A stretch of 64,000 nt of DNA from Aurantiacibacter gangjinensis (GCF_001886695.1 NZ_CP018097.1:372001-436000); one strand, 5' to 3'; numbered from the stretch's first letter, positions 17,304-25,728 are shown. Notes: generated by a model not told the origin, from the sequence alone. Made by a program: numbers and translations.

Positions 17304-17726
17304 CTTTCATCTCCCAAATAGGGGGTTGGAGAGATCGGGCCGCCGGTGCTGGCTTTCTTTGCTTTCTCGGAGGAGGCTTTCAAGGCCGCTCGTCAAACGC
17401 ACACCGGTTGCCCGATGCGGTCCGACATCACGGGAGGCTTTCGCCGCCCGCCAGAGGGGCCCGGTCCGCATAGATAGTAATGCGAGTGAATTGGTCTGGT
17501 TCCCCGAAATCGAACGCCGTCATGTCGATTTTTGGCGCGCGTCGGGGCGAGGGGAAAGTTGACAAAGCCGACACGTTGACGGCGCCCTTTTGAGCGCTGT
17601 ATCCCGCCATTTGCACGGGTTTCGCCGCGACCGAGCGAAGTTGACACTTTGCGGGAGCAAATGGGGATTTACGAGAGGCAGCCATGTCCTCCCCGCTAGG
17701 CCGCGCGGATGATGTAGGACAGCGCG
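17304..17726. other. 423-base gene-free gap containing the paired-motif repeat
   Basis: No convincing gene is seen. The interval contains repeat copy B (17556-17652). The rest is unremarkable sequence between the start of the small basic gene and the stop of a small membrane gene, both on the minus strand. Confidence 0.6.
17556..17652. repeat. Paired GTTGACA-motif intergenic repeat, copy B
   Basis: AAGTTGACAAAGCCGACAC at 17556-17574 and GCGAAGTTGACACTTTGC at 17635-17652, with their AAGTTGACA cores 82 bases apart. These are the same blocks, order and orientation as copy A at 1538-1637, where the distance is 81. The roughly 60 bases between the blocks show no evident similarity to copy A. In both copies the element sits between two minus-strand genes, upstream of one gene's start. 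Confidence 0.75.
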
Positions 17727-17900
17727 CTACCAGAAAAACACGAGGCAGAATGCGGCTATCGGAAGCACTGTGACAGCAATGGCGAAGGTCTTCGGATTGT
17801 CCCGCACGATCCGCGGCGCGAGGCGCGAGCCGTGATCGGTGAAGACCGTCTCTCCAATGCGGGGCGGCTTGTCGGGATTGAGCTGCTCGATGTCGGCCAT
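17727..17900 (-). CDS. Small C-tail membrane protein, 57 residues
   Basis: A soluble head (MADIEQLNPDKPPRIGETVF) followed by a hydrophobic C-terminal helix of about 19 residues ending in FFW. This is a tail-anchored layout. The start at ATG 17900 is chosen because the longer open frame upstream overlaps the DUF1294 gene in another frame. It lies 25 bases downstream of that gene and is probably cotranscribed with it. Confidence 0.55.
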   Translation of the reverse strand: MADIEQLNPDKPPRIGETVFTDHGSRLAPRIVRDNPKTFAIAVTVLPIAAFCLVFFW

Positions 17901-17925
17901 GGGCGTAAACGTAGCGGCGAAACCT

Positions 17926-18222
17926 TCAGCCTTGGTGAAGCCCGAAATAGTACGCGGCCCCCGCGATAAGGACCACTTGCCACGCCGCCACGGTGTGCAG
18001 GGCATTCGAGAAAGAGCGTTTGCGCGTCTTGTGGCGGAACAGGTGCCGCCCGGCATAGGCACCGGGCGTGCCGCCGATGAAAGCCCAAGTCAGCAGCGCG
18101 TCCTCGCTGATCCGTCGCCGCCCGCCCTCGGCCAGCGCCTTGTCGATGCCGAAAGAGGCGAAGGCGACAAAGTTGACCGCGATGAGGTAGTAGGCGGCGT
18201 ATTCGAGAGGGATCGCGGGCAT
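17926..18222 (-). CDS. DUF1294 family membrane protein
   Basis: 98 residues. The DUF1294 pattern is clear: FASFGIDKALAEGGRRRISE followed by LLTWAFIGGTPGAYAGRHLF and RHKTRKRSF. Three hydrophobic segments are present. Family members occur alone or fused to cold-shock domains; the function is unknown. Confidence 0.88.
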   Translation of the reverse strand: MPAIPLEYAAYYLIAVNFVAFASFGIDKALAEGGRRRISEDALLTWAFIGGTPGAYAGRHLFRHKTRKRSFSNALHTVAAWQVVLIAGAAYYFGLHQG

Positions 18223-18272
18223 GGAGCGGACTGTGACCGGTTACCGGTTAAGGAATGGCCTTGCCACCCTAA

Positions 18273-18356
18273 ATCGTCATCCCCGCGAAGGCGGGGATCC
18301 AGCTATGTCCATCGCTTTAGGCTCAGCTGGACCCCCGCCTTCGCGGGGGTGACGAT
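18273..18356. repeat. Long palindromic repeat element (REP-like), 32-base arms
   Basis: The arms at 18273-18304 and 18325-18356 are inverted copies differing at two positions, with a 20-base loop. Each arm itself contains the self-complementary CCCCGCGAAGGCGGGG core. Elements with this core are common between genes in many alphaproteobacteria, where they may act as terminators or mobile palindromes. It lies between the DUF1294 gene start and the M28 peptidase stop. Confidence 0.88.
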
Positions 18357-18384
18357 GGGAGGTTTTTCGAGCCCTCGCGCGCGC

Positions 18385-19269
18385 CTATTCCGCCACCAGC
18401 CGCCGGAATACGCCCAGCATCAGGTCGCGCGTGCCTTCGTAATAGGGGCGCTGGATTTCCGTGTCGCCGGGGCCGTGATAATCCGGGTTCTGGCTGTTAT
18501 CCTCGAATTCCTGGCTGACGCTGGCGACGGTGAAGCCTTCGCGCCGGTAGGCCTCGTGATCGGTGTTGGGATAGGTGGTGACCAGCAGCGAGACGGGCAG
18601 GCTCTCGGCGACCTCCAAGTAGAGCGCGGTCAGGTCTTCGGAGTTCGAATCGAACTCGATTACCCCGTCGCCGTCGCTATCCCAGCCGACCATGTCGATA
18701 TTGTGCATGGAATGGAGCGGGATGCCGGATTCGCGCCAGCGCGCCGCATTGACCCGCGCACCGACAAGCCCGACCTCTTCCTGGTCGAGCATGACGAAAT
18801 AAATGGTCGCGGTGCGGTAATCCGTCGCGGCGAGGTCGCGCGCGACTTCCAGCACGATCTCGACCCCGCTGCCATTGTCGTCGACGCCCGGACTGCCCGG
18901 AACGGTATCGTAATGCGCGGCGAGGACGATGTGGCGGTCATCGTCCGCCTGTGCCTCCATGGTCGCGGGCAGCGTGGCGACGACATTGGCCCCGACAAAC
19001 CGCGTCTCCGCCCCGCGAATGGTGAACGTGCTGTCGTAGGGACGCGCCTCCGCCGCAATCCCGATCCGCGCAAACTCCGCGAGCAAAGCCCCACGCGCTG
19101 CCTCCCGCTGCTCCGGCGTGGACCGCTCGGTCATGAGGAGGAAATCGGGCTGGTAGGGGGCGGTGGTTTGGGTAGTTGCCTCCGGCGCTTCGGAGGTGGC
19201 GCTGGGCACGGGGGCGCAGGCGGCGGTGACCGCGAGGAGGAGGGCGAGGGGGAGGTGGTGGTGGGTCAT
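18385..19269 (-). CDS. M28-family metallopeptidase, lipoprotein
   Basis: A zinc exopeptidase of 294 residues. The lipobox TAAC gives C18 as the lipidation site, so it is anchored in the envelope. The two-zinc centre ligands are visible: H119 and D121 in AAHYDTV, D131 in VDDNGSG, E164-E165 in LDQEEVG, D192 in NIDMVGWD and H238 in NTDHEAY. Members of this subfamily act as aminopeptidases or glutaminyl cyclases; which one is not decidable here. The start at 19269 is set by the signal peptide; 14 codons upstream are also open. Confidence 0.88.
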   Translation of the reverse strand: MTHHHLPLALLLAVTAACAPVPSATSEAPEATTQTTAPYQPDFLLMTERSTPEQREAARGALLAEFARIGIAAEARPYDSTFTIRGAETRFVGANVVATLPATMEAQADDDRHIVLAAHYDTVPGSPGVDDNGSGVEIVLEVARDLAATDYRTATIYFVMLDQEEVGLVGARVNAARWRESGIPLHSMHNIDMVGWDSDGDGVIEFDSNSEDLTALYLEVAESLPVSLLVTTYPNTDHEAYRREGFTVASVSQEFEDNSQNPDYHGPGDTEIQRPYYEGTRDLMLGVFRRLVAE

Positions 19270-19371
19270 CTCTCTACCGATAGATCTATGAAATAATTCT
19301 CGATGCCACACATACTTGTATCGAAGGTACGCGCTCCGCTGCGAGGAAAGTTTGCAGTCTTATAAGTCTTG

Positions 19372-21021
19372 TTAGTACTCCTCAAATAAAGTACCTAACT
19401 CCGTACGCCGCTTTAAGGTCTGCCACAACATCGGATGAACCAAACAGTGTGTATTTTCGCCCAGCTCATCAACCGATATCGAAGGCACGGATTGAAAAGA
19501 AAACTGCCAAGCCGAATTTTCCTGAGTCCTAACACCTATCGACCCCATTCTATAAAGGAGTGCAACTAGGCGATATAGAAATTCGGCCCTAGATGCCTCA
19601 GTCGCAGAGTCAAAAGCGTTGATCGCGAATTTCACAATCGGCAGATCAAGGTCTTCGTAATGCATGTAAAGTTGCATCACTAGATGATCGATAGCTTCAG
19701 ACTCGACTGCCCCTAAGCGAAATTTGGCTGACAACTTCCGGTGGCTAAGAAAACCTATCAATTCCGAGGAGCACGGGAGAAGCTCTTTCCACTCTCCTTC
19801 TAAGGCAGCGCGCCGGCTCTTCGAATAATCAAGCTCTACTGATCGAACGTCCTTGAGGCCTATCGTGGCTTTGCCGCCGAACCGCTCAATTAAGAGATTG
19901 AAGTACGCCAAAACGTCTCGTGGTCTTAGCATGGTGCGGTCTATTATGTAATCAAAGCACGACGCTTCGCCTTTCGTAGATGAAAATATGTCGTCCATTG
20001 AGACTTGAGCATTAGTATACTTGCGCCTGTAGAGGAGGCTTATTCGCTTATCGATAAAGCCCCGCAGTTCTGATTTACTCCACGTAACCCGCGAATGATA
20101 ATCGTCGAACTTATCTCGCTGAAAGCCAGCAGTAGTGGCTTGCCGAAGGACAATGTCAAGTAAGTCATCGCGCATCGCCACAACGATCTTCACATTCTTT
20201 ATTTTCCGGAATTTGGGAAGGGCGTTAACTAAAGCCTCAATTAATTTGATACGGATTCGATCATCTGCCCACTGTTTATCGAGGTCATCAATTACCAAAA
20301 CAGTTTTTCTTTGTTTATCAGTAAAAATGTCCTCGTCTAAGATGTCGATGATCTTCGACAACTCGCGCATCTGTACCGAATTGACAATTTTTTGCGCGGT
20401 TGAAACCAGTTCCTTGGTTTCGTGGCGACCGATCTTCTCGCCGCGACGGTATTTCGTTGCCAAGGCTTTATAACCAGCCCCAGCCTCATTCTCTACTTGG
20501 CGCTCAAACTCATTCGTGATGCTACGCACGCGCTCATCAGTATCTGACCAAAACGTCCCACCGTACTTATTAAGATACTCGAATGCCCTCTGCTTTCCTG
20601 AGTTGTCTTGGAATAAATCAGCAATTTTCGCTAGAAAGTAGTTAGCCTTATTCTGATTATCGAGGCCCTCCTTATGCTTAAGTAATTCGACGACTAAAAC
20701 ATGACGCCATAATTGCTGATAGAATAGACTCAGGTCAAAATCGTTCTCGGTCAGAAACTTCAAAAGCCATGAGTCAGAGAGATATCCGAGCGAAAGATTC
20801 TCCGGATGGACATCAACGACCTGCTCATGTGTTTCTTTAATTCGCCTTATTAAAGCAGATTTTCCACTTCCGATACGACCGACGATGACAGAAGTGGAAC
20901 TCGATGGGGCTAGGACGCTATCCAGCAGCCCGGTATCAAGAAAGCAATCATTGAAGTACTCATCATCATACTCAGCCGATGCCTTCCCGAGGCTGGCATG
21001 GCGCGGAATGACTTGGTTCAC
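19372..21021 (-). CDS. P-loop ATPase, Sll1717-like, in AT-rich insert
   Basis: A 549-residue ATPase unlike its neighbours in base composition. Walker A is GRIGSGKS (48-55), preceded by an N-terminal ASAEYDDEYFNDCF segment. Walker B is VLVIDDLDKQW (241-251), a sensor-like strand VKIVVAMRDDLLD follows at about 277-289, and RPRDVLAYFN is a sensor-2-like helix. The layout resembles the P-loop ATPases named after Synechocystis Sll1717, a patchily distributed group of STAND/KAP-like type; that assignment is from memory. It starts 5 bases behind the nrdB stop on the same strand, so it must rely on nrdB transcription or an internal promoter. One 60-base row (20281-20340) has 19 G/C, against 42 in a row of nrdB (21241-21300). 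It is probably acquired by transfer; a defence role is inference. Confidence 0.75.
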   Translation of the reverse strand: MNQVIPRHASLGKASAEYDDEYFNDCFLDTGLLDSVLAPSSSTSVIVGRIGSGKSALIRRIKETHEQVVDVHPENLSLGYLSDSWLLKFLTENDFDLSLFYQQLWRHVLVVELLKHKEGLDNQNKANYFLAKIADLFQDNSGKQRAFEYLNKYGGTFWSDTDERVRSITNEFERQVENEAGAGYKALATKYRRGEKIGRHETKELVSTAQKIVNSVQMRELSKIIDILDEDIFTDKQRKTVLVIDDLDKQWADDRIRIKLIEALVNALPKFRKIKNVKIVVAMRDDLLDIVLRQATTAGFQRDKFDDYHSRVTWSKSELRGFIDKRISLLYRRKYTNAQVSMDDIFSSTKGEASCFDYIIDRTMLRPRDVLAYFNLLIERFGGKATIGLKDVRSVELDYSKSRRAALEGEWKELLPCSSELIGFLSHRKLSAKFRLGAVESEAIDHLVMQLYMHYEDLDLPIVKFAINAFDSATEASRAEFLYRLVALLYRMGSIGVRTQENSAWQFSFQSVPSISVDELGENTHCLVHPMLWQTLKRRTELGTLFEEY

Positions 21022-21026
21022 TATCG

Positions 21027-22097
21027 CTACTCCGCCGCAACACCCTTCGCACCGGCTCCGCTCTGACCAAACATATCCGGCCCGGCATCTTCCACGCTAT
21101 CGTCCTCGTTTGATGCCTTCGCCTTCTGGCGCTTGTCGAAGCTGGACCATACGTCCTGCCAGTTGCCCGTCGTCGCGCCCTTGGAATATTCCGTTGCGCG
21201 GGTTTCGAAGAAGTTGGCGTGCTCCACGCCGTTCAGCAGCGGGGCGAGCCAGGGCAGGGGGTGGTCTTCCACCATGTAGATGCTCGGCAGGCCCAGCTGG
21301 CCCAGGCGCCAGTCGGCGATGTAGCGGATGTAGCGCTTGATTTCCTTGGCCGTCATGCCGGGCACGGGGCCATCCTCGAAAGCGAGGTCGATAAAGGCGT
21401 CTTCCAGCCGCACCGTCTTCTGGCACATATCCATGATGTCTTCCTTCACCGCCTTGGTGAGGCAGTCGCGCTCGGCGCAGAAGGCGTGGAACAGGCGGGT
21501 GATGCCTTCGCAGTGCAGGCTCTCGTCGCGCACCGACCAGCTGACGATCTGGCCCATGCCCTTCATCTTGTTGAAGCGCGGGAAGTTCATCAGCATGGCG
21601 AAGCTGGCGAAGAGCTGCAGCCCCTCGGTAAAGCCGCCGAACATGGCCAGCGTGCGGGCAATGTCCTCGTCCGTATCGACGCCGAATTCCTGCAGGTAAT
21701 CGTGCTTGTCCTTCATCTCCTCATATTCGAGGAACATGCCGTATTCGCTTTCGGGCATGCCGATCGTGTCGAGCAGGTGTGAATAGGCGGCGATATGCAC
21801 CGTCTCCATGTTGGAGAAGGACGCCAGCATCATCTTGATCTCTACCGGCTTGAAGACCGTGCCGTATTTCTCGTGGTAGCAATCCTGCACCTCGATATCG
21901 GCCTGGGTGAAGAAGCGGAAGATTTGCGTGAGCAGATTGCGCTCGTGATCGGTGAGGGTCTGCGCCCAGTCGCGGCAATCCTCGCCCAGCGGCACTTCCT
22001 CGGGCATCCAGTGGATCTGCTGCTGCCGCTTCCAGAAGTCGTAGGCCCACGGATATTCAAAGGGCTTGTAGGTCTTGCGGGCTTCGAGCAACGACAT
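21027..22097 (-). CDS. nrdB: Ribonucleotide-diphosphate reductase subunit beta (class Ia)
   Basis: Generates the tyrosyl radical used by NrdA to reduce ribonucleotides. It has 356 residues. The di-iron/radical site is clear: E98 and H101 in NMETVH and the radical tyrosine Y105 in IAAYSHLLD; VSWSVRDESLHCEGI supplies the second Glu-x-x-His pair. The C-terminal extension (after about 320) is low-complexity and acidic. nrdA lies 4.5 kb upstream on the same strand rather than adjacent. The AT-rich ATPase gene follows immediately. Confidence 0.96.
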   Translation of the reverse strand: MSLLEARKTYKPFEYPWAYDFWKRQQQIHWMPEEVPLGEDCRDWAQTLTDHERNLLTQIFRFFTQADIEVQDCYHEKYGTVFKPVEIKMMLASFSNMETVHIAAYSHLLDTIGMPESEYGMFLEYEEMKDKHDYLQEFGVDTDEDIARTLAMFGGFTEGLQLFASFAMLMNFPRFNKMKGMGQIVSWSVRDESLHCEGITRLFHAFCAERDCLTKAVKEDIMDMCQKTVRLEDAFIDLAFEDGPVPGMTAKEIKRYIRYIADWRLGQLGLPSIYMVEDHPLPWLAPLLNGVEHANFFETRATEYSKGATTGNWQDVWSSFDKRQKAKASNEDDSVEDAGPDMFGQSGAGAKGVAAE

Positions 22098-22218
22098 CTG
22101 GTATCTCCGGTTTCTGGCGCGAACGACGGATATAGTGAATCACGGGCGTGATTCGATAGCAAGGCCGGACTTTGTTTCGGGGATAACGCGGGGAAAAGGG
22201 CGCGGGCTTTGGGCCGTA

Positions 22219-22734
22219 TCAGAACGCCCAGGCAACAATGGCGATGAAGCCGAGCACCGTCATGTCAGCCGCAAAGCCGGCCTTTGCGTCGAAGGGCACG
22301 TCCATTTCGGGCAGGCCGCTATCATCGTCGTCGCGCTTCTGCACGTGATCGGGCCAAAAGCGTTCTTCCAGCTTTCCGAAGCCATAGTCGATGGCCCAGA
22401 TTGCGAGGAAAGCGAGCGGGATGAGCCAGAAACCGTTCTCGAAGCTGTCGGCAAGCCTTGGTATGGCCAAGCTCATTGCCCCGAGGACCAGCCCGAAAAA
22501 CAGGCGCGGCCAGCGGAAGGGCGGCGGCTGCTCTTCCTCCGCCATGGCGAGCGCCGCGCGGTCCCTGGCGAAGGCCCCGCCGTCGGCCGCCAATGCGCGC
22601 TCCACCTTCCAGCGTTCGAAGCGGAAGCGCAGGTGCGGCCAGATACCCAGCACCAGCCCGACCGAGGCACCGGCCGCGAGAAACCACAGGTCCGACGTCT
22701 CGAACAGCGTGTTCAGGTCTATGGCGAGTCCCAT
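22219..22734 (-). CDS. Membrane protein of unknown function, 171 residues
   Basis: Hydrophobic segments at about 16-32, 76-93, 100-120 and 155-170, with a cytoplasmic-looking charged linker (FRFERWKVERALAADGGAFA). It has no recognised domain. The gene stands alone upstream of nrdB on the same strand, 121 bases away. Confidence 0.65.
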   Translation of the reverse strand: MGLAIDLNTLFETSDLWFLAAGASVGLVLGIWPHLRFRFERWKVERALAADGGAFARDRAALAMAEEEQPPPFRWPRLFFGLVLGAMSLAIPRLADSFENGFWLIPLAFLAIWAIDYGFGKLEERFWPDHVQKRDDDDSGLPEMDVPFDAKAGFAADMTVLGFIAIVAWAF

Positions 22735-22848
22735 CGCAGGCGGGTGTGCGCGTGCGGCCCGCCTGGGTCAAGCATGCGACCGGCGTCCGGAACAGGCAGG
22801 GCGCCCCGCCCGTTGAACGGACAAAGCAAACCTTACCGGAGATACCCC

Positions 22849-23097
22849 ATGGGCCAGTACGAACCCGAAGACAGCCGCGTCGTGACGCATAGCAAGAAGC
22901 CCGATGCCGCAGGCCTTACTGCCACCGGCGCACGCGAAGACGAAGCGCGGCGCAAGGCGGCGCAAGGCGATGGCGATGTGGCTCTGCCCGATGCCATTCA
23001 CACCACTCCGGCGCGGGGCGAGAAGGATGAGGACGCGCGCAACCCGTCCTACAATGGCGCGATGCGCGAGCGCGAGGAGAAAATTCGGAAGGACTAG
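22849..23097 (+). CDS. Small hydrophilic protein, 82 residues
   Basis: A charged, probably disordered protein with SRVVTHSKKPDAAGLTATGA and ending in REREEKIRKD. The ATG at 22849 has CCGGAGA eight bases upstream; the open frame continues much further 5', but only this segment has a ribosome site and a sensible composition. Similar short acidic/basic proteins recur in sphingomonad genomes without assigned function. It converges with the minus-strand membrane genes. Confidence 0.55.
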   Translation: MGQYEPEDSRVVTHSKKPDAAGLTATGAREDEARRKAAQGDGDVALPDAIHTTPARGEKDEDARNPSYNGAMREREEKIRKD

Positions 23098-23105
23098 GTC
23101 CGCCT

Positions 23106-23438
23106 TCAGACGCTCCAGACATAAGCGACGGCCAAGGCGATCACGACAAACCCGATCCAGTTGAGCACCGTCCCCACGCCGTCGTTCACTCGCCCCCAGA
23201 TGGATTGCCGCCCGGAGGCTTGCCGCGCGTCGGGGACGGTCGACGCTAGCGCAAAGATCATGACGGCCAGCGCCAATTCCGCGAGGAAGCTGGCTAACGC
23301 AGCATGAAAAATCGATCTGTCGGCAAAGACATATAGAGCAACACCGATACTCAGCGATATCGGAAAATGCGCCACACGCAGCACGCGTAGAACCATTTTC
23401 ATCGATATGCTGCGCCGTCGATGCGGTGCAGAAGTCAT
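23106..23438 (-). CDS. Small membrane protein, 110 residues
   Basis: Three hydrophobic segments (about 24-40, 45-62 and 88-108) around a polar linker with RQASGRQSIWGRVNDGVGTV. The ATG at 23438 sits 2 bases after the stop of the upstream membrane gene, which supports this start over upstream in-frame codons and indicates an operon. The family is not recognised. Confidence 0.6.
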   Translation of the reverse strand: MTSAPHRRRSISMKMVLRVLRVAHFPISLSIGVALYVFADRSIFHAALASFLAELALAVMIFALASTVPDARQASGRQSIWGRVNDGVGTVLNWIGFVVIALAVAYVWSV

Positions 23439-23440
23439 CC

Positions 23441-23755
23441 TCAGTCGGGGTCTTTCTTGACCCAGCGTAGGATTTCCAGCGCGATCAGGATGGGCGTGGA
23501 CCACAGCCATGTCATCAAGGCCGCCTCGCGCCAACCGCGCGTTTCCGGCAAGCGCGGCGAACACTGGTAGATTTCCAGCAAATTCACCGGCGTGCAAGTG
23601 GAGGGCCAATAGGCGCCTGCATAAAGATACAGGCCCAGCCCCAGCCACGCCAGCTGCGAGACATACAGCACGACGTAACGCGAGATGTTCACCTCGCCAT
23701 AACCGTGATGCGTCGGAAAACGCTTTGATCCGCCCTTGCTCATGGCATCCGCCAT
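23441..23755 (-). CDS. Membrane protein, 104 residues, with two periplasmic-side cysteines
   Basis: A polar N-terminus (GGSKRFPTHHGYGEVNISRY) followed by hydrophobic segments at about 27-48 and 80-97. Two cysteines (STCTPVNLLEIYQCSP) in the loop between them suggest a disulfide on the outer face. An alternative start is the ATG at 23743. It is first of a two-gene unit with the 110-residue membrane protein, and divergent from the N-acetyltransferase. Confidence 0.6.
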   Translation of the reverse strand: MADAMSKGGSKRFPTHHGYGEVNISRYVVLYVSQLAWLGLGLYLYAGAYWPSTCTPVNLLEIYQCSPRLPETRGWREAALMTWLWSTPILIALEILRWVKKDPD

Positions 23756-23855
23756 ATCCCGTAAGTGGTTAACATCGCGTCACCACGCGACGGTTTCGCG
23801 CCAATTGCGTGCGGCGCGGATTGCGCAATGCGGGGCTGTCGTCCAAGAAGCGGCG

Positions 23856-24713
23856 ATGGCCCTGCCTCCGCGCCTTCGCGCCTATCTTGACCGGATCGGA
23901 ATGGCAGAGCCCCCTTCGCTCGATGCAGGAGGGCTATGCGCCATACAAGCTGCGCACCGGCGAGCGATCCCGTTCGAAAATCTGTCCGTCCGCATGGGCG
24001 GCAGCGTTTCAAGCGAAGCAGACACAGTGTTCGACAAGCTGGTAACGCAAGAGCGCGGCGGCTTCTGCTTTGAACATAACCGCCTCTTTGCCGACATGCT
24101 GGCGCTCGCCGGTTTCTCGTGCCGCCTGCTGCTGGCGCGCGTCCTGCTCGGCAATCCGGAGGCGATGCCGCCGCGCACCCATTGCCTGCTGCTGGTGGCG
24201 CTGGAGGACGGCGACTGGATCGCCGATGCGGGGTTCGGCGGCGCCTATGCCCCGCCAATGCCACTGGCCGACGGTGCCGAAGCGCAATCGCGCGACGGAG
24301 CCCTTCACAGGCTCCGGCACTGCGCCGATGAAGGCGCGCTGCCGGGGAGCTGGCTTCTCCATCGCAAAGGCCCGCGCCTTGCCGGCGATGGGCGCGCTCA
24401 AAGCGACGATGCGTGGGAACCGCAATATGCTTTCGACATGGCGATGGTGGCCGAGGCAGACCTCGCCATAGGCTGCCATTGGTCGGCGACGCACCCGACA
24501 TCGCGCTTCACCAATCACACCATCGTGAGCCTCTGCCTGCCCGATGGCTTTGCGAGCATGGTCGACCGCGACCTGACCGTGTGGCGCAAAGGCCATGAGG
24601 TGGATCGACGAAAGGTTGTCGACGCCGATGAATATCGCGATGTGCTTGAGGCGCACTTCGGCCTCGCAATGGGCCCGGCGGATATTGCCCGCCTGCCGCT
24701 ATTTCCTGCCTAG
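23856..24713 (+). CDS. Arylamine N-acetyltransferase
   Basis: Transfers an acetyl group from acetyl-CoA to arylamines or hydrazines by a cysteine-dependent mechanism. The catalytic triad is intact: C71 in RGGFCFEHN, H109 in RTHCLLLV and D124 in WIADAGFG. At 285 residues it matches the family (about 280). The start at 23856 gives the family-like MALPPRLRAYLDRIG; 40 further open codons upstream are not conserved in style. It converges with a small membrane gene, with a 4-base overlap at the stops. Confidence 0.94.
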   Translation: MALPPRLRAYLDRIGMAEPPSLDAGGLCAIQAAHRRAIPFENLSVRMGGSVSSEADTVFDKLVTQERGGFCFEHNRLFADMLALAGFSCRLLLARVLLGNPEAMPPRTHCLLLVALEDGDWIADAGFGGAYAPPMPLADGAEAQSRDGALHRLRHCADEGALPGSWLLHRKGPRLAGDGRAQSDDAWEPQYAFDMAMVAEADLAIGCHWSATHPTSRFTNHTIVSLCLPDGFASMVDRDLTVWRKGHEVDRRKVVDADEYRDVLEAHFGLAMGPADIARLPLFPA

Positions 24714-24892
24714 GGCGACGCGGCCCAGCTTAGCACAATGGCCAGGCCGAACATGGCCGCGCCCACCAGCATCAGCAGCGGCGCCTGCTGGCGGGCCTTC
24801 GCCGCCTTGTCGGCATCCTTCACGAATTTAGTCCCGCCCAGCATGAAGAAGAGCCCGGCCAGGAAAATTCCCAGTCCGCCATATGTCAGCAT
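24710..24892 (-). CDS. Small two-helix membrane protein, 60 residues
   Basis: Two hydrophobic helices separated by a charged loop (FVKDADKAAKARQQ). The ATG at 24892 is chosen over one 13 codons upstream because AGGAGG lies at an ideal distance before it. It has no recognised family. Confidence 0.65.
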   Translation of the reverse strand: MLTYGGLGIFLAGLFFMLGGTKFVKDADKAAKARQQAPLLMLVGAAMFGLAIVLSWAASP

Positions 24893-25136
24893 CGCGTATT
24901 CCCTCCTGTCGATGTCGAACCGGAGCGACACTGCGCGGGCCTGTGCCCGGTGGCGATGCCACGCTTATGGCGTCCCTCGTGAAGACAAACCGCGCCCTGC
25001 CCGCGACGAAATGCGGAACGCAAATCGGCCTCTCCCCGTTGATATGTTGAAACATGGGCACGACGTGCTCCGGGCAGGAAAGAGAGAGCCAAGGCCCGCC
25101 ACAAACCGCTTTCTGTCGCTCCGCGAGGACGGCAGC
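24893..25136. other. Gene-free gap
   Basis: No gene with a plausible start, composition or family similarity is seen on either strand. The interval is the leader region of the 60-residue membrane gene, followed by unassigned sequence up to the terminator-like hairpin at 25137-25185. Confidence 0.5.
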
Positions 25137-25185
25137 AAAAGGAGCCCGGCGCTCGCAAAGCCTCAAGGAGGCTGGCGAGGCCGGG
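25137..25185 (-). terminator. Probable intrinsic terminator of the small-membrane-gene run
   Basis: A long imperfect hairpin: CCCGGC with GCCGGG, CTCGC with GCGAG and AGCCTC with GAGGCT, with an AAG loop. It spans 25145-25185. On the minus strand it is followed by CTCCTTTTGC. It lies 29 bases beyond the stop of the lipoprotein gene at 25214, so it would end the operon that runs from the DUF559 remnant down to that gene. Confidence 0.6.
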
Positions 25186-25213
25186 TTCCACGTTTTTGGC
25201 TAGATGCTTTTCG

Positions 25214-25516
25214 CTAGCGGCGTTTCGATCCGAAGACACTGCCCCCGCCCAGCACGGTTATGCCGAGGAAGAACCCGAAATCGTACCAGCCGCCGCGATT
25301 GGGAACGGCATACACCGCGATATCGCTGTCGAAGAGCGAACCGATCCACGCGAACGGGAAGACGAAGCCATGCCACAGGCCCCACCAGAAGCCGGGCGCG
25401 CCCGCTTCCCGGCTGACGCCCGCATCGACCTGGCTGGCGCAGGCCGTCACCACAAGAGCAGCCATGGCGACTAGTGCGATGCGCGCGGTGCGTTTGGTTC
25501 TGTCCCGCATCGTCAT
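25214..25516 (-). CDS. Small lipoprotein, 100 residues
   Basis: Lipobox VVTAC with the cysteine at residue 26, followed by a tryptophan- and glycine-rich mature part (APGFWWGLWHGFVFPFAW) and a hydrophobic segment near FGFFLGITVLGGG. Proteins with WWGLWHGFI-type motifs next to small membrane proteins are widespread but uncharacterised. The ATG at 25516 overlaps the upstream stop (ATGA), so it is translationally coupled to the 60-residue membrane gene. Confidence 0.7.
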   Translation of the reverse strand: MTMRDRTKRTARIALVAMAALVVTACASQVDAGVSREAGAPGFWWGLWHGFVFPFAWIGSLFDSDIAVYAVPNRGGWYDFGFFLGITVLGGGSVFGSKRR

Positions 25517-25695
25517 ACCGGCCTGATGTAGATGGCAAAGGCCGCCATCAGCAGCATGGCGAGGCCCATCACGAAGAATTTCTGCCCACCCGGCTTGTCG
25601 CCCGATCGCAGCAGCACCGCCCCGCGCCACGCATTGACCAGCGCGAGCACGGCGACGACCACGATGGCGGAGAGGAAAAGCGTGTCATTGTCCAT
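25513..25695 (-). CDS. Small membrane protein, paralogue of the gene at 25961-26146
   Basis: 60 residues and two hydrophobic helices with the shared central motif NAWRGAVLLRSGDKPGGQKF between them. The gene at 25961-26146 has the same design (VANAWRGAVLIRDGEKTRGS), so the two are paralogues separated by one unrelated small gene. The product is predicted to sit in the inner membrane with a basic loop. No function is known. Confidence 0.7.
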   Translation of the reverse strand: MDNDTLFLSAIVVVAVLALVNAWRGAVLLRSGDKPGGQKFFVMGLAMLLMAAFAIYIRPV

Positions 25696-25728
25696 TGGCC
25701 AGTATTTTGCGCGATAATCGCGTCTGGC

